Shown here in pieces: positions 13,263 through 58,575 of a DNA stretch of 64,000 bases. The notes under the pieces are model-generated. The model did no database searches and had not been told where the DNA came from. It saw nothing but the letters and a program-made list of their open reading frames with translations. Made by a program: the position numbers and the translations under genes. The DNA lies in contig MEHQ01000010.1 of assembly GCA_008828725.1 (NCBI GenBank), positions 260,271 to 324,270 on the forward strand, in the 5' to 3' direction. The DNA comes from Saccharina japonica. Lineage: Eukaryota; Sar; Phaeophyceae; Laminariales; Laminariaceae. Positions within the stretch are counted from its first letter, which is position 1, and every line of letters begins with the position of its first letter.

Positions 13263-14142
13263 CCCACGGTAGGGGCGCAGCAGAGTTTTCTGAGCACCTC
13301 ACATGAGGAGCTCAATATCTCACCCGAAACATGACTTCGGAAACATTCGCTCGCGCAACCTGACCAAACCTTCCAACAATGCGAAAGTCCAAAAACAAAT
13401 ACGAAGTATACCAGTAAAATAATAGTAGAATCCGGTGGTTACTCACGTGGGGAGCACAACCGGTCAGAAAATATTGAGCCTAAAAGTGGCATCCCTACCG
13501 TGGGATTGCTCCAAGCACTCACCCAATCTAAGCCTTATAACATATGTCTACTAATCATGTCCTGGGTGTCGCTCCCAATCACGCAGAATCAAGCGTAGGA
13601 TAAACGTAGCTTATTTCTTCCCAGAGGGGTGATGGCATCTGCCCTGGAAGGGACATATCATGGTTTTGTCCTTTCATTCGTATCACTATATACAGCGAAT
13701 ACGAATGTCATCCAAATATTACGAAGACGGACCAATTACCTGTATTAAGGAAATTACCGGCCTTCCAAACCCATACTGTTACACTAGCCCACCACTCTGT
13801 TCTCCATATATATACGGGATGTACATCGTGCATGAGGACGCGCGATCGAAGTATCAATCACACTCAGCTTGCAAAGATGAGTTCCGGCGAAATTCTCGAT
13901 CTCACAGCTAGCTGTTGTTTTACATTTGTAATATAATAAATGTATTTTCGCGCCCGCTGTGTCGCAACGGAGTACGTACCCACCAATCCACACCAATCCG
14001 CCCCCGCCTACAGCTAACTACAGTAGCTGCGTCTTTGTCTTCAGCATCATATATCAACACCCCTTACTCAGGGCATATCACTTGATGATAGATATAGTAG
14101 TGTGGACCCCCCCCGAGGGTCGAGTTTGGAAAAAATGGATCG

Positions 14143-14751
14143 TCAGTCATAGATTTTTTGGCGTGTGCCCCTGGTAATAGTTGGTGCCGCTGCTACTGCT
14201 CCTGTCGTGCGGCTGCTTCGATCTTGATTTTTTTGTTGTTTCGAGCCTGGTGTTGCTTTGTTGTGGCGGGAAAGCGCCCAATCAATATACCGATACTTAT
14301 GCATCAAAACTTCCCTTGCGCGTGCGGCAGAGACGCAATGAATGATTAGAGTGCCATACACTACATCATACTGGTGCAAGTATACACTTCGTTTAAAAAG
14401 CTGTATACGCTCCAGGCATGCTGGGAGGAAGCTTGAGCTTCTGAAGTCAAGAAAAAGAACGTTCAGAGGGCGGCCATCGGGAGGTCGTGTCGGCTGGGAG
14501 CACCGGGTAGGCAGGGTCAATCCTGGAGGGGGCAATACCACAAAGCAGATGCATGAGGGAAAACTTTTTTGTTGGGCCTTGAGCACAGCTACGTCGTAGT
14601 TGCGCCAGGTCAGCGTCTCTTCAAGCATCAACCATAATGTATGATGTACAGTCCTCCTTATTTTCCTTATCGACGGGGGCAGCGGGGATGTATGCTGTAC
14701 AATACCACCCATGACCGTCCGGCAATGAGAGGGGGAAACTACTGACGACAT
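14143..14751 (-). other. Unassigned 202-codon open frame
   Basis: The longest unbroken, non-repetitive frame in the gene-free left part, starting MSSVVSPSHCRTVM and ending in a basic Gln/Arg/Ala-rich tail. It resembles no family I know. Composition is mixed (internal FLDFRSSSFLPACLERI, VVYGTLIIHCV) and there is no splice or promoter support. It may be chance. Confidence 0.2.
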
Positions 14752-15213
14752 AGGGCGTCCATATGGCGCGGGTGGAGAGGTGGATTGCGACGCTCCTAAG
14801 CGGGGACGATGGTCGCGCGATGTTCACGGTCGGCGGCGGGTTTCTACAATTAGTATACCAGATATTGTATAGGTGGTGGACGCGTGCTACGATAGAGGTA
14901 TAGGTATACCTTTATTTGGTTATTTGGCTGCAACCTTTTCTGGGTGATCTATAAAAGTATTAAAGGTTCCTTAACCCAAAACCGTCTGAAAATCGTTAAT
15001 AATGTGATGCGCCATGTCTGTGGGCCATGGGAATGTTGATCGGGTATGATAATATGATAATATGATAATAGCACTTTGATTTTCCTCCTAAATCAGTTTT
15101 TGGTTGCATTGAGGTGTACAGTAGCTCCTCAGGTGACCACCATCACTAACAAAGCAATGGTGCGACCGTGGCGGTCCAACCTTAATTATTGCTCCCACAT
15201 CGTCAGGGGAACG

Positions 15214-15252
15214 CACGCATGACAATGCGTGTGCACTCCGTACATCGGAGTG
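15214..15252. other. Two tandem 7-bp-stem hairpins
   Basis: CACGCAT/ATGCGTG (15214-15231) is followed directly by CACTCCG/CGGAGTG (15234-15252), in unique DNA next to the inverted-repeat unit. This could be a small structured RNA, a bidirectional terminator-like fold, or chance. Confidence 0.3.
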
Positions 15253-15309
15253 TAGCCCGTGGTGTCGTCATTGAATGAACTTTCCATTTAAAAGACCCTA
15301 GACAAACCT

Positions 15310-16035
15310 AGGGCACGGGAGAAAGAAAGACTTTTCGTGCCCGCAATAATAGAAAAACGCAAGACCGAGACCATATATTACGGGAAAAAAATTTGGGCAC
15401 TCAGAATTGAGGTTTAGGGCCTATAATACCCGATTTACTCGGCGGTACGGCCCAAAACACCTGTAGACTCCTCTGAATGCTCCCCGTAGTTTTTCGAGGG
15501 CTTTCTGACATACTTTTCCGTTTCTCCAGAGTCCTATTTTGACTGTTCGTCCAATTTGCCAGTTCTGACGACCAGTTGATTTTTAGCCAAAAATCCTCAA
15601 AGATCCATTATTTTTGGCCCCAGTTTTGACCAACAACGCATATTTCTGAAAACTGATTGGTTGCGCCGAAAAAAAAAACAAAAAACTAGAGATACGGAGA
15701 ACTGCTCCAGAAAGCCCTCGGAAAACTACGGGGTGGATCTTGAGGGGTGTATCGGTATTTTTGACAGTCCATCCGAGTAAAACGGGTATATATTGGGCCT
15801 AGAAATCAGTCCCTGGAGCCCAAAAATAAAATTTCCCATAATAGTTGGACTGAGGTTATATCATCCACGGTCAACTTTCCAGTATTTTTAGTTTTTCGAA
15901 AAGTGCCGTCACGACCCCGGATGACGACAAATGTCGACTCGTAAGGATTTCCCACCAATCAAAAAAATAACAAATGAAAAAAATTGACCAATCAGAAAAT
16001 TGCGGGCACGAAACGTCTTTCTCAGTCCATTGCCG
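15310..16035. mobile_element. Nested inverted-repeat elements (MITE within a MITE-like unit)
   Basis: Outer pair: GAGAAAGAAAGACTTTTCGT plus GCCCGCAA (15312-15345) and its inverted match TTGCGGGCACGAAACGTCTT plus TCTC (15998-16023). Inner pair of about 120 bp: GGGAAAAAAATTTGGGCAC through ACTCGG to GTAGTTTTTCGAGGGCTTTC (15382-15507), with an inverted match at 15713-15838. No coding frame lies inside. Confidence 0.6.
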
Positions 16036-17269
16036 GAAAAGAACACGACGTGCATACCAGTGCTTCGGGCATCGAAACGTTTATGGATGGGGGCTGTGGC
16101 TGTAGACAGCTTTTCGAAATGCAAGGGGCACTCAGAAATATCCGCGTGCCTACCCCCCGGCTGCTCTCCCTCGTTGTCATAGCGTCATCGGGACACTCAC
16201 AGTACGAACATGTGTGTGAACACATCGCCGACAAACCAGCAGGTGAATAAAACCACACGTACGACTCCTGATCATCTTACGGTATCGACATAGAGTGGTC
16301 CACCTCTCATTGTCGTTGTCGATACTTATGAATGTACTGTCACAAGACCAGAAGTGCCAGCAGACGTCCGTACGACAGCCTACCATTTTTGTATGCAGTA
16401 AACGCACTTTGTATATCCACGGTTTGTAATCTATATTATCAGGAAAACGTTACTCGCCACGTACAACGGCGAGGGACAAACACTCCACAAACATACTGGT
16501 ATATACTACGAGCATTGCACCGGTATTTTCTACAGTCTACAGTAGAACAAAGGCCTAAGGCTTCACCGCTTGGAACTCCCGAAAAAAAGTGCTGCAAGCA
16601 ATACAGTACTGCTAGAAGACTTACGGCACATTACTCCTGCTAACGGATTCGAGCGGGACACGTCACCTGGGGACTGGTTGCCCCGTGCAGAGTAGAGACC
16701 CTTGGCCGCACATTTCTTCGCAAATACTGAAGCTACAACACAACTTTCGAAACTAACACCAATCAACAGCAAACAGGGAGACCTCGGCAGCCGTGGCTGC
16801 TGACTCGGGAAGGTTGGCGATAACCCCAACGAGCCGCAAGCAACCTTCTCATCAGCAACAACAGCAACAACAGAACCTTCAAACGTGCCGGGACAATTCA
16901 GTGCACTCGTCGGCGCCGTCTTCTGTACAGCTCGTTTTACTGCAAAAAAAAACGATATCGCCATCGAAAAGAGAGGCCTGCAGAAAATGAAGACGATGAC
17001 AAACTGCCGCACCAGCAGCATTCTTGCTGACACTTAAGGACCGAACTTGAACAAACATCACACGCAAGCTCGATGCAGCGACACACCCTGCGACATGCCA
17101 ACATCATAACGCATACAATATTATCGCTAATAAACACAAAAAAATAGCTATCACGACGTGGAGTGTGGAAAGACAGGGGTCGTGGCCGTCCTATCCATGG
17201 GTAGGTATTGAAGGCATTGAAGGTATTGATAGCTGTTGTCACCATCGGAACATGGGACCGCGTTCCGCC
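16036..17269. other. Region downstream of TTC1 (3' flank), no gene recognised
   Basis: This 1.2 kb should contain the TTC1 3' UTR and polyadenylation signal on the minus strand. A minus-strand frame of 156 codons (16563-17033) begins with a hydrophobic stretch, but I recognise no family and see no splice support. Confidence 0.4.
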
Positions 17270-20200
17270 CTATCTCTCAAAGTTGATGCTGTACGAGCCG
17301 GAATCTGGGTCCTGCTGCATCTTGAAATTGTCCATGCTCAGCCCGAAGTTCCCGAGCAAGGAATTCCCTAGCTCCTTCAGCTTGCCTGTTATTGCGAACA
17401 GCGCACACCAGATCGATCGTCGGCGGCGTTTGCCTTGTCAGACACCTCACAGTCCTATTAATAGTCACTGCCACTGCCGTTTATCATACATATCGGGTAC
17501 CAGTATGTATTTACCCGTGATGTTATGAATACATGTGTGCGTAGGCGAGCGACGACGAGCAACGAAAGGAAGCGCAAGCACCTGAACGTGCAAGAGGGCT
17601 TTCTTCGCGGGCAAACCATCGGCCATCCGGCCATGATACATAGCACCGAATGAAAGACGCTCATACAGCAAACGCCTCGAGCACATTAAAATACGGTAGT
17701 ACCCTATCACTATTGCAAAACAGCAGTGCAGCCGTGCGGCATTATCGAATGATATCACCGCGCCAAGGTGGGTTCTGGTGCTCTGAAACGTGTCTATCTA
17801 CAGTAGTGCCTCGTACTCGTAGGCAAAACAACTTTTACTGCTACGTACTGTAGTACTACTGGCAGAAACGAAACTCACCCAGTGCTTCCTCCTTCATTTT
17901 CTCGCTCTTCTCAGTTTGCAGTTTCTCCAAGCGCGCCACACTGTCCTTCGACGCTTGGAGTTTGGGGTCAATTTCCACTAGAGCCTTGGCATCTGGGGAC
18001 AGCACGAAACCATTACAATGTAATACGATCGACAGAAATCCAAAAACGACCTGAGTTATGATGCTTCCTAAACAGTCAATATATCCCTGGCATGTAACAC
18101 TTGGTATGTTCATAGGGTTAGCTTTTTCTCAACAACTTCGAACAGGGCTGTGATTCTGGAATGGCTGGGCAAACGCGCTACTCGCGTGAATCGACATCAA
18201 CAGGCACGTGCCAATGCTACCAGTGTCAGAAGCGACGTTGTGTGGGGCGTCACGAGCCGTAGATTAGCAGAATAGCCACCGCTCACCATGATAACTCGGG
18301 AGAAATTCTGGGGACAGTAGACAACGTCCCAAGAGGAGAAAAATGCACAGAACCTGTCCGTAGCTCAACGCCGTACTGACCTTCGAGGGCAACGTCATAG
18401 TGTTCTAGAAGTTCGTTGGCTTGTGCCCGTCGCAAGAGCGCCTTCACGTAGTGAGGGTCAAGCTCCAGCGCGGCCGTGCAGTCTTCCACCACCTTAGCGT
18501 ACTGCAACAGAAAACGACACGGGTACGTACAAATAACCATAGTAGCGGGGGTTGAGGCGGGCTGCGCTCGCGTCCCGGGTTTTGAAGGTGCTGGGTCGAG
18601 ACCGGGTACGAACGCCGTCAGGTCAAGTGGGTTGGGAGAGGCCTTTGAGTTACGACGTCTTGTGCCTCTTATCTTGCTGTTCTTTAACTTTAACTCCATG
18701 GCGCTTTGCTTGTATATAGCCCACCTGTTTGAGGCGGAGGTGGCCTTGAGCGCGGTTCGCGAAGTACACAGCCCTGTCCTTAAGGCACTCGTCATTCTCG
18801 GGACAGTAATGTAAAGCCATCGTGTAGTAGTCCACCGCGTCTTCGAAGTCTCCGTTTTTGTAGTGCCTGTCAGTCAATGACAGCCGAGAGCGTGGTTCGA
18901 GTAAAATCAGCAAAAGGCACGTGCATCAGCATAGAATACATTGTATGTACAAATTACACGCACCAACGACTGAAGTGTGTCTCTTCTCTACAGTACGCCA
19001 GCGCGCAGACACACATCATGTTCTTGCTGATCGCCGACCCTGGCTACGTAATGGGGCACTGTTTTAACAGGGGGTCCTGGGAAAAAAAGAAAAAAAGAGA
19101 GCGAAAACAATCCAAGGCTTGCGCAGGCAGTTTCGATATGGGGTCGCTCAACTTTTTGAGCTTTGTTTCATTTTTGTCCGATGCCATGTGCCCCCTGCTG
19201 CGATGCCACCGCGAGCGCTACAGTTTGGACCTCGGCATGGAAATAGGCTCATTCGAACGATCGTGTGTAGAGCCATCGCAGGTATTGAAATCAACTCAAT
19301 TCGTTGGAGCATGTGGGATATTTATCAAAGGCCTCCATATCAGCCATCCACGACGCAGAATGATACGGACCATTCTGGGCGGGCGTTTGGTCTCAGTATC
19401 TATATCTATACCCAAATGGTCCTTACAAATCCGCCCCTCCTTTCAAATATCGCCCCCGCCCCGTCTCTGGTCGTCTCATCCGACGTTCGGATTTGGGGTG
19501 GTTGCTTTCTCGTTGCGACAATAACGACATCAACACGCTGCAACAGCACCAACAACACAGCAACAGCCTGACGCTGTGCTCGTACGAGTTCCAAGAATCT
19601 CGTATAGGTATGCTTGCTGTCGAGGTGTGGCTCTGCCGGTGTTTATACGTGATGGTTGTTTTTGTTCTTCTCCCTCGCAACCGCTTGCCAAAGCTTGCCA
19701 TAGCAGCTTATTCTTCTACTTGTTGCTGTGATCTGTGTTTCTAGTCTCGGGGTTGTCCCGTGGCATCATAGTATACGACTGGGCTAAGTCTGCTTGCTGC
19801 TCATTGCGGCAGCAACTGTAGCTGCTTGCTGCACGCGCGGCGTGCTTTTCAAACTTTATACAGGTTAGGCTATTTCAAGATACTACTGCTGCTGCTAGCT
19901 GCTGTACGTCAGTTAGCTGTGAGTTCGACCGATTGAGTGGTAAAATCAAAGTTAGATGTCACGAATATTGGTGGTTTTGGTGCTCGTGATTGGTCAACGT
20001 CACAATTTTCGCAGGACCCCCCACTGCGAAATTGGACGGGGTGATGTAGTGATGGAAAAATCAAAGCTCGCCTCCGAGAGAGTAAGGTCAACCGAGCCCA
20101 ACATATCGGCAATCCTCGCGATCGCCATTTTCAAGACGGACTACGACCAACTATTCGACCACAGTCCTCCAGCGATAACTGCCCCACGACCCAAAACAAC

Positions 20201-21038
20201 ACATTCTATCACACAACCCTCTCCCACCCCTTCCCCCGTCTCACTCGTTCCCCGAGGCCTTCATCTCGCGAGCCTTGCCAACGTCCTTGACCAGGTCGGT
20301 AGCGCTGGCGTAGGCATCGTGGAAGTCGTCTTCACCATCGCTATCCTCCCCGCTTCTCGAGCGCGATCGTTTGTACACCATCGGAAGCCGCACGTTCGAC
20401 AGCCCCGCCGCTATGTAGCTCGTTTTCCCCGCCGCTGATGGACCCGCCACCTCCGCCGCCGCCGCCGCCACGGGCTGGAGGCCCGAGCCGTCAACGATAA
20501 CAGCAGATGCTCCGGACGTGTCCGCCTGGAGGGGGTCCGTGCTGCTTTGTGGTCTCAACGTCTCAACCGCATCTTTGAAATCGTCCAGAGCCCCATCCGT
20601 TGATCTTCCTGGGGACACTAGCGGCTGCTCCCCGCCCTCGTCCTGCTGAACGTCGATTTTTTCCCAGTCGTCCTCTATGTCTCGAGAGGACGGGGGAGGG
20701 CTGTCAGCCACGGGAGTGTCCGCTTTGGGGCACCCCTCATCGCCGGACTTGACTGCGTCATCGCCGGACTTAACGCCGTCATCGCCGGACTTGACACCGT
20801 CATCGCCGGACTTGACACCATCATCAGCAGGTTTGACCCCGTCATCAGCAGGTTTGGCTCCGTCATCGACAGACTTGGCTCCGTCATCGGCAGACTTGAC
20901 TCCATCATCGGCAGACTTGACTCCGTCATCGGCAACTTTGACTCGCGAACGGGGAGGCGAGGGGGGAGGCGAGGGGTCTCCGAGATCGAATGTGCCATCC
21001 GCTCCGGCCTCCAGCGGTTCCTGCTCGAGAAATGGCAT
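17270..21038 (-). CDS. TTC1: TTC1-like tetratricopeptide (TPR) co-chaperone protein, 5 exons
   Basis: Five minus-strand exons join with consistent phases: 20245-21038, 18725-18866, 18381-18501, 17879-17992 and 17270-17385 (TAG at 17272-17270). The product is about 428 residues; human TTC1 has 292. Exon 1 is acidic and Asp/Ser/Pro-rich, ends in KASGNE, and leads into the TPR. Exon 2 carries the first helix pair ([18 protein letters not shown], then [12 protein letters not shown]). Exon 3 carries [18 protein letters not shown]. Exon 4 is a Lys/Glu-rich helix ending KEEALG. Exon 5 has the family tail [11 protein letters not shown] ... GSYSINF, as in animal TTC1. TTC1 proteins are cytosolic TPR adaptors that bind Hsp90/Hsp70 C-termini and G-alpha proteins. 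Donors are GTGAG, GTGGG, GTCAG and GTGAG; acceptors are CAG. The start ATG at 21038 is the first Met before the acidic region; an upstream exon or start is possible because the frame stays open to 21398. The gene lies head-to-head with the CYFIP gene. Confidence 0.9.
20736..20942 (-). repeat. In-frame 21-bp coding minisatellite in TTC1 exon 1
   Basis: About ten tandem copies of a 21-bp unit encode a seven-residue repeat (K-S-[AGV]-D-D-G-[VA]). The unit length is a multiple of three, so copy-number change keeps the frame. The repeat adds an acidic, disordered stretch to the N-terminal half that shorter TTC1 relatives lack. Confidence 0.85.
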
Positions 21039-23638
21039 CGTGTCAAGGGGGTGTGGCTTATCTTCAAACTGCTGTCTGGGGCTGGAGCAGGGGGTGATGG
21101 CAGCATGTGTAACATGCCAGTTCAGGAGGATCGTTGTCAACGCGTCTAGAAGGGTCCGTGCGGCATGCGTGCTCGCAAAAACAGGTGCACACATGTGATT
21201 TGACTGATCGTAAGTTACGCGGTGAATCATGAAATCGTTCGAGAGATTCGAGGTGTATCGGCTAACAAAGTTTACGGCAAGGAAGTGCGCATACCATCGG
21301 TGCAGAGAAGCTGGTGCAGACCAGCTGGTGACGATACGGAGGCGCAACGCCCTCGGCAAAATGTGAGCACGAGTGTACAAGTACGAGCAGAGATTCAAGA
21401 CTCAAAACGAACAACTCGAGAGTCACGGCAACATCAATCGCAACAACGAAACAAGCCGCAAATAAAGCGAGCGAGGACATCCAACCTGCCGCGCTAACTC
21501 CACAGTACGAGGTAGAAGACAAAGTGCGTAGGCTTCCACTAGCTACGATAGTGGTGGTGAGATCACTCGCGGACACAAACACGTGTCCATACTGGCTGTT
21601 TGTTGCTCTTGACTCTTTCGACCACTCTCGAGGAAACTTGTTCGCCCTTTGCGGAGAAGGTGCATTTCGGCGAACCTTTTTCAACACAGAAAACCGCAAG
21701 CTCTCCTACTCATTGTCGCCTGAAAACAGGTCATCGACGAACTCCTTGCCCACCTTTCTATCAATAGGGTCCATTGCGCAGCCCGATTGCTATGCGTGTG
21801 CGGTGCTTGAAGGTTCTCTTGTGTGCTGGGGCGAGGCGACTCGTGTTAGTTGGAAAAAATTGAAATGGCCCCTGGTAAAACACGACACCAAACTTATGGA
21901 ACTCCCTCATGGAAAAGTGCTCTCCAAACAGGTTGGGCCAGAACTTCATGAAATCAACGTCACGGGGCTAGCGCAACCCCACGGGACGAACGAGAGGCGT
22001 CCCAGGCATGACTGAAAATGGAAGGGGGGTATTCCATCCCAACGTTACAAGCCTTGAGGTGATGACACCAATCTAAGAAGAAAGAAGTTGGTAGGGTTTT
22101 GGAAAGTCTTATCATCTTGCGGTATTTCTCTTTGTGCTGCTGTGTGCACGAATGTTCGAGGATGTCTTTGCTCGCATCTGGCGGGGCGGGGCGATCACGG
22201 TGGCCTGCAACGTTGCTGCGTAGAACACCCCCCTTATGTTTGGCGGGGTCGGCTAGGTTTGCCCGGTTGGATGATCGGTTGTGGGCGATCTAGTGAAGCC
22301 ATTTCTTCTACGAAATCTAACTCGTTCGTTGCTGTGTTCGAACTGCATTTAGGGTTGGTTCTTGGTACCACAGACCGGTTTTTCTTGTTTTCTTTCTATT
22401 CCGCGTTCCTCAGCGGTCACAGGTCAGCTGTCACTCAGCCCTCAGCCCTCTCAAGCACAGCAGTCTATGGTCAAGTCCCCGCGCGTGCCGCTATGATATA
22501 ATACGTGCCTCCCACGTCCCGCGAAAATGGTCGCATGTGTACTGCACGCGTGCTGCTGGTACGTAGCATACCATTGATCACAACAATTGCTGCCAGCGTG
22601 CGCTATTCCTATGTGTATATGCCGCTGTTTGTAGCTGTGTTGACACGATTCGTAACAGAGGTACCTCGTACACACAAGGTACACACACATACCGTCTGAT
22701 CGATAGGTAACATAACACCCGAGATAACACACAGCTCGGACTAATGTATGATATGAGGTTGTGATATGATACGTGATAAAGGTCTCGTATAATATGTATA
22801 CGTCACATGATTTAAAGGTGCTTTTGTTGATAACGGGGAGAGTTTAACAGACAGCAGTAACAGCAGTATTACCTGTAGTAGTAATAGTGTACCAGGTAAC
22901 TGGTACGAGTAAAGGCTACGTGATAATGCCGCGCGACGCGTCTATGGGAAGATCTCGACGAGATACTGAATTTCCAACGCCGCAATTTTCGTTTTGTGTG
23001 TGCCCCGTAAGACATGTTTTGGAGAAAATACGTACCTGGTACCTGGTAGGCCTTGAAATTCTTCCCAGCGGGTATGTTACCAAAGCACTTGATTACAGCA
23101 GTAGACGGTGTGATATGGTACAAGTTACCTCTGGTGGAGTACATACAAGGTTCGTATGTATGATACCAGGTACCTGGTATGATATAACCCTGGGTACAAG
23201 CAGCGCCTCTCTTTCTTATTGCGTACCAGTAGGTTATACGTACGGGTATCATACGTACGTATCATATCATACGTACCTATAAATAGGTATTGCTTCGTAC
23301 CTTGGTATTATACATAAGTTCGTTGTATAATATCGTCGGCACATATATAACATCTCCGTCTTTCGGTATCCATCTAACTGCCTGCCTGCTACATGCTTGC
23401 CTGCCTGTCTGCTGCATGCTTGCCTGCCTGCCTGCCTGCGTCCTTGCTTGTCTGCGTCCTTGCCTGTTTTCCTGCTTGTCTGCTTGCCTGCTTGCCTGCT
23501 TGCCTGCTTGCCTGCTTGCCTGCTTGCCTGCTTGCCTGCTTGCCTGCTTGCCTGCTTGCCTGCTTGCCTGCTTGCCTGCTTGCCTGCTTGCCTGCTTGCC
23601 TGCTTGCCTTCTTGCCTGTCTGCGTAATCCTTGGACAG
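21039..23638. promoter_or_regulatory. Divergent intergenic region between TTC1 (-) and CYFIP (+)
   Basis: These 2.6 kb separate two genes transcribed away from each other, so both promoters and the unseen first exon of CYFIP should lie here. I see no convincing TATA box or 5' exon. An open frame at 21524-22015 (163 codons, +) matches no family I know and has no clear splice context. From 22,500 to 23,350 the DNA is rich in short alternating palindromes (GTACGTAC, ATCATACGTACC, TACCTGGTACC). The last 250 bp are a TGCC/TGCT repeat. The regulatory role is inferred from gene orientation only. Confidence 0.4.
23385..23625. repeat. (TGCTTGCC)n 8-bp microsatellite
   Basis: About 240 bp of alternating TGCC and TGCT, nearly perfect from 23475 to 23610. 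It ends just before the acceptor of the first recognised CYFIP exon. The Leu-Ala-Cys-Leu-Pro open frames through it are repeat translation, not genes. Confidence 0.95.
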
Positions 23639-56914
<33,276 letters not shown>

Positions 56915-58575
56915 GTTTGCTTCGGTTTTTCTTTATACTGTATACTTCGAAGTTATTGTATGATATGTGTCGTTTTGTTTTCGTCCTTGCAGGTCAGTTC
57001 GATTGAGTTCAGCCGTTTTCATTTCATTTTGTTCGGTAGATTTCCACTTGATTTTGTTCGCCTTAGTTGTAGTTTTCCTTGCTGGATTTTGTTCCTGTGT
57101 TGGACCAATAGATTAGTTTTTCCCGTGTAATGATGTTGGTGCTGGATGACGGAGAGGCAACGCTCGCGCGTTGTCTTTTTTTCTGTTTTCGGTTCCGAAA
57201 CATGACGCAGCTTCAGTGCTGAGTATCACCCACTCTGCCGGTCGAACTCACAGCTGGCGTAATTGCAACATTTTTATAAATTGCGCTCATGCTTGTGTGT
57301 GTTTTTATGTGTGTGCCAACGGTGAACGTGTGATACGTGTTGTCGTGCCGTTGGAGAGTTCGTGGCCGTGGCCAGCGATGAATGCGAGGGGCACCGTTGG
57401 AAATTAGCGCGCGGGGTGCAACGCTTGTATCGTACCAACCGCCGTCAGTCAGTAAGACTCCGTTTGTTCGGGGTTTCTCTGTTGTCTCTGGTGTCAGTTG
57501 TCTATAGACCCGTTTTGTTGGACTTGAACCTCGACAATGGACCGTAGAGAACTTGACAGAACTTGATAGAACTTGATAGAAATTGACAGAAATTGAAGAA
57601 ATTGACCAGAAATTGGCAGAAATTGAATAACTTGACAGAACTGGAGAGAACTGGACAGAACTTGACAGAACTTGACAGACCTTGACAGAACTTGACAGAA
57701 CTTGACAGAAATTGACAGAAATTGACAGAAGTTGACAGAAGTTGAGAGGGAAAAGTGACGGGTGTGAACGACGATTAGAGCAGTACAAAAGTACCGAGTG
57801 TTTATTTCGGCCACGCCTAGCAGTCCGGGATGCTTCATTCCGCCAAGTGTCCCAACTAAAGCAATTAAAATGCAAGGAGTTGTACGGCATGCTATACCAG
57901 AGCAGCGATTACACTTATCGTGTTGCTGCGCGCTCGCATAGATGGTTGGTCACCGATCGTGCAGTATTATATTACAAGCGCCCGTTCCCTTCATGTTTTC
58001 GTTGGTACTGTAGTATAACTTGTACATTCTCTGGTTGCTCATACTCTGTTTGGAAAGATCTTGGTCCCGAAATGATAAAAGCATCGCTGATGCTGCTTTC
58101 TACCAGATATATAGATGATGAATATAACATATTTCTCACATCGATTTCTGCCCCTAGAGAAGACGTGATTGTTACTGCAATTCAATTATTGTTGTGTGCT
58201 CGAAAGGGGGTTACAATTTATCTAATTTCGCTAAAAAGGGACGCGATACTATAGCAAGCAAACACATATGTAAGACCGAGAGAAGAGGAAGGTGGCCCGC
58301 CGTCTCACATACGCTCGCAGCTGCCCCGAGTGACCGTTGACCTGCGGCCCCGACACGAGCCCCTTGCATCTCGCCCTCTCGTACCATCTTCCATTAATAC
58401 ATTATATAATACATTATATAATGCATAATACCATGTATGTAATGCCTGTCATGTACCGCATGTATGCCGTGTCTGTTGTGCATCCCCTATGCATGTGCCA
58501 TGGCTGTCGTGTCTCATGTCCCATGCCTGTTGTTCTGTTTTGTGTGCAATGGGGGTCCTGCTTGTGCTGTGGCAG
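56915..58575 (+). other. Region between CYFIP exon 27 and the UBA-gene exons
   Basis: This is either an intron of a fusion gene or an intergenic space holding the CYFIP 3' UTR and a second promoter. It contains T-rich DNA (56930-57200), a 10-bp minisatellite, and an unassigned 170-codon plus frame (57742-58254) with no family match. Just upstream of 58576 the DNA is degenerate CATGTCCCATGCCTGTTG-like repeat ending in CTGTGGCAG, which looks intronic. Confidence 0.45.
57546..57746. repeat. 10-bp minisatellite (AACTTGACAG / AAATTGACAG)
   Basis: About 200 bp of imperfect 10-bp units in the region between CYFIP exon 27 and the exon at 58576. Minus-strand frames through it are Ser/Val/Phe repeats and not a gene. 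Confidence 0.9.

Larger units (their letters stand above)
10986..13545 (-). mobile_element. Decayed retroelement-like unit (tentative)
   Basis: On the minus strand the two ends share TGTTATAAGGCTTA followed by GATTGGGTGAGTG (13545 inward) or, after 9 extra bases, GATTAGGTGGGTGATTG (11013 inward). The 5' TG and this composition resemble plant-type LTR starts, but similarity fades after about 40 bp, so two full LTRs are not shown. Between them lies a broken Pro-rich ORF. No reverse transcriptase or integrase motif is visible. It could instead be two unrelated repeats. Confidence 0.35.

Noticed and set aside
21524..22015. 163-codon frame upstream of CYFIP as its possible first exon
   Set aside because: Its sequence does not resemble a CYFIP N-terminus, and I found no donor of matching phase that would join it to 23639.
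57742..58254. 170-codon plus-strand open frame
   Set aside because: No recognised family, no splice or initiation context, and it lies in DNA that looks intronic or intergenic beside a minisatellite.
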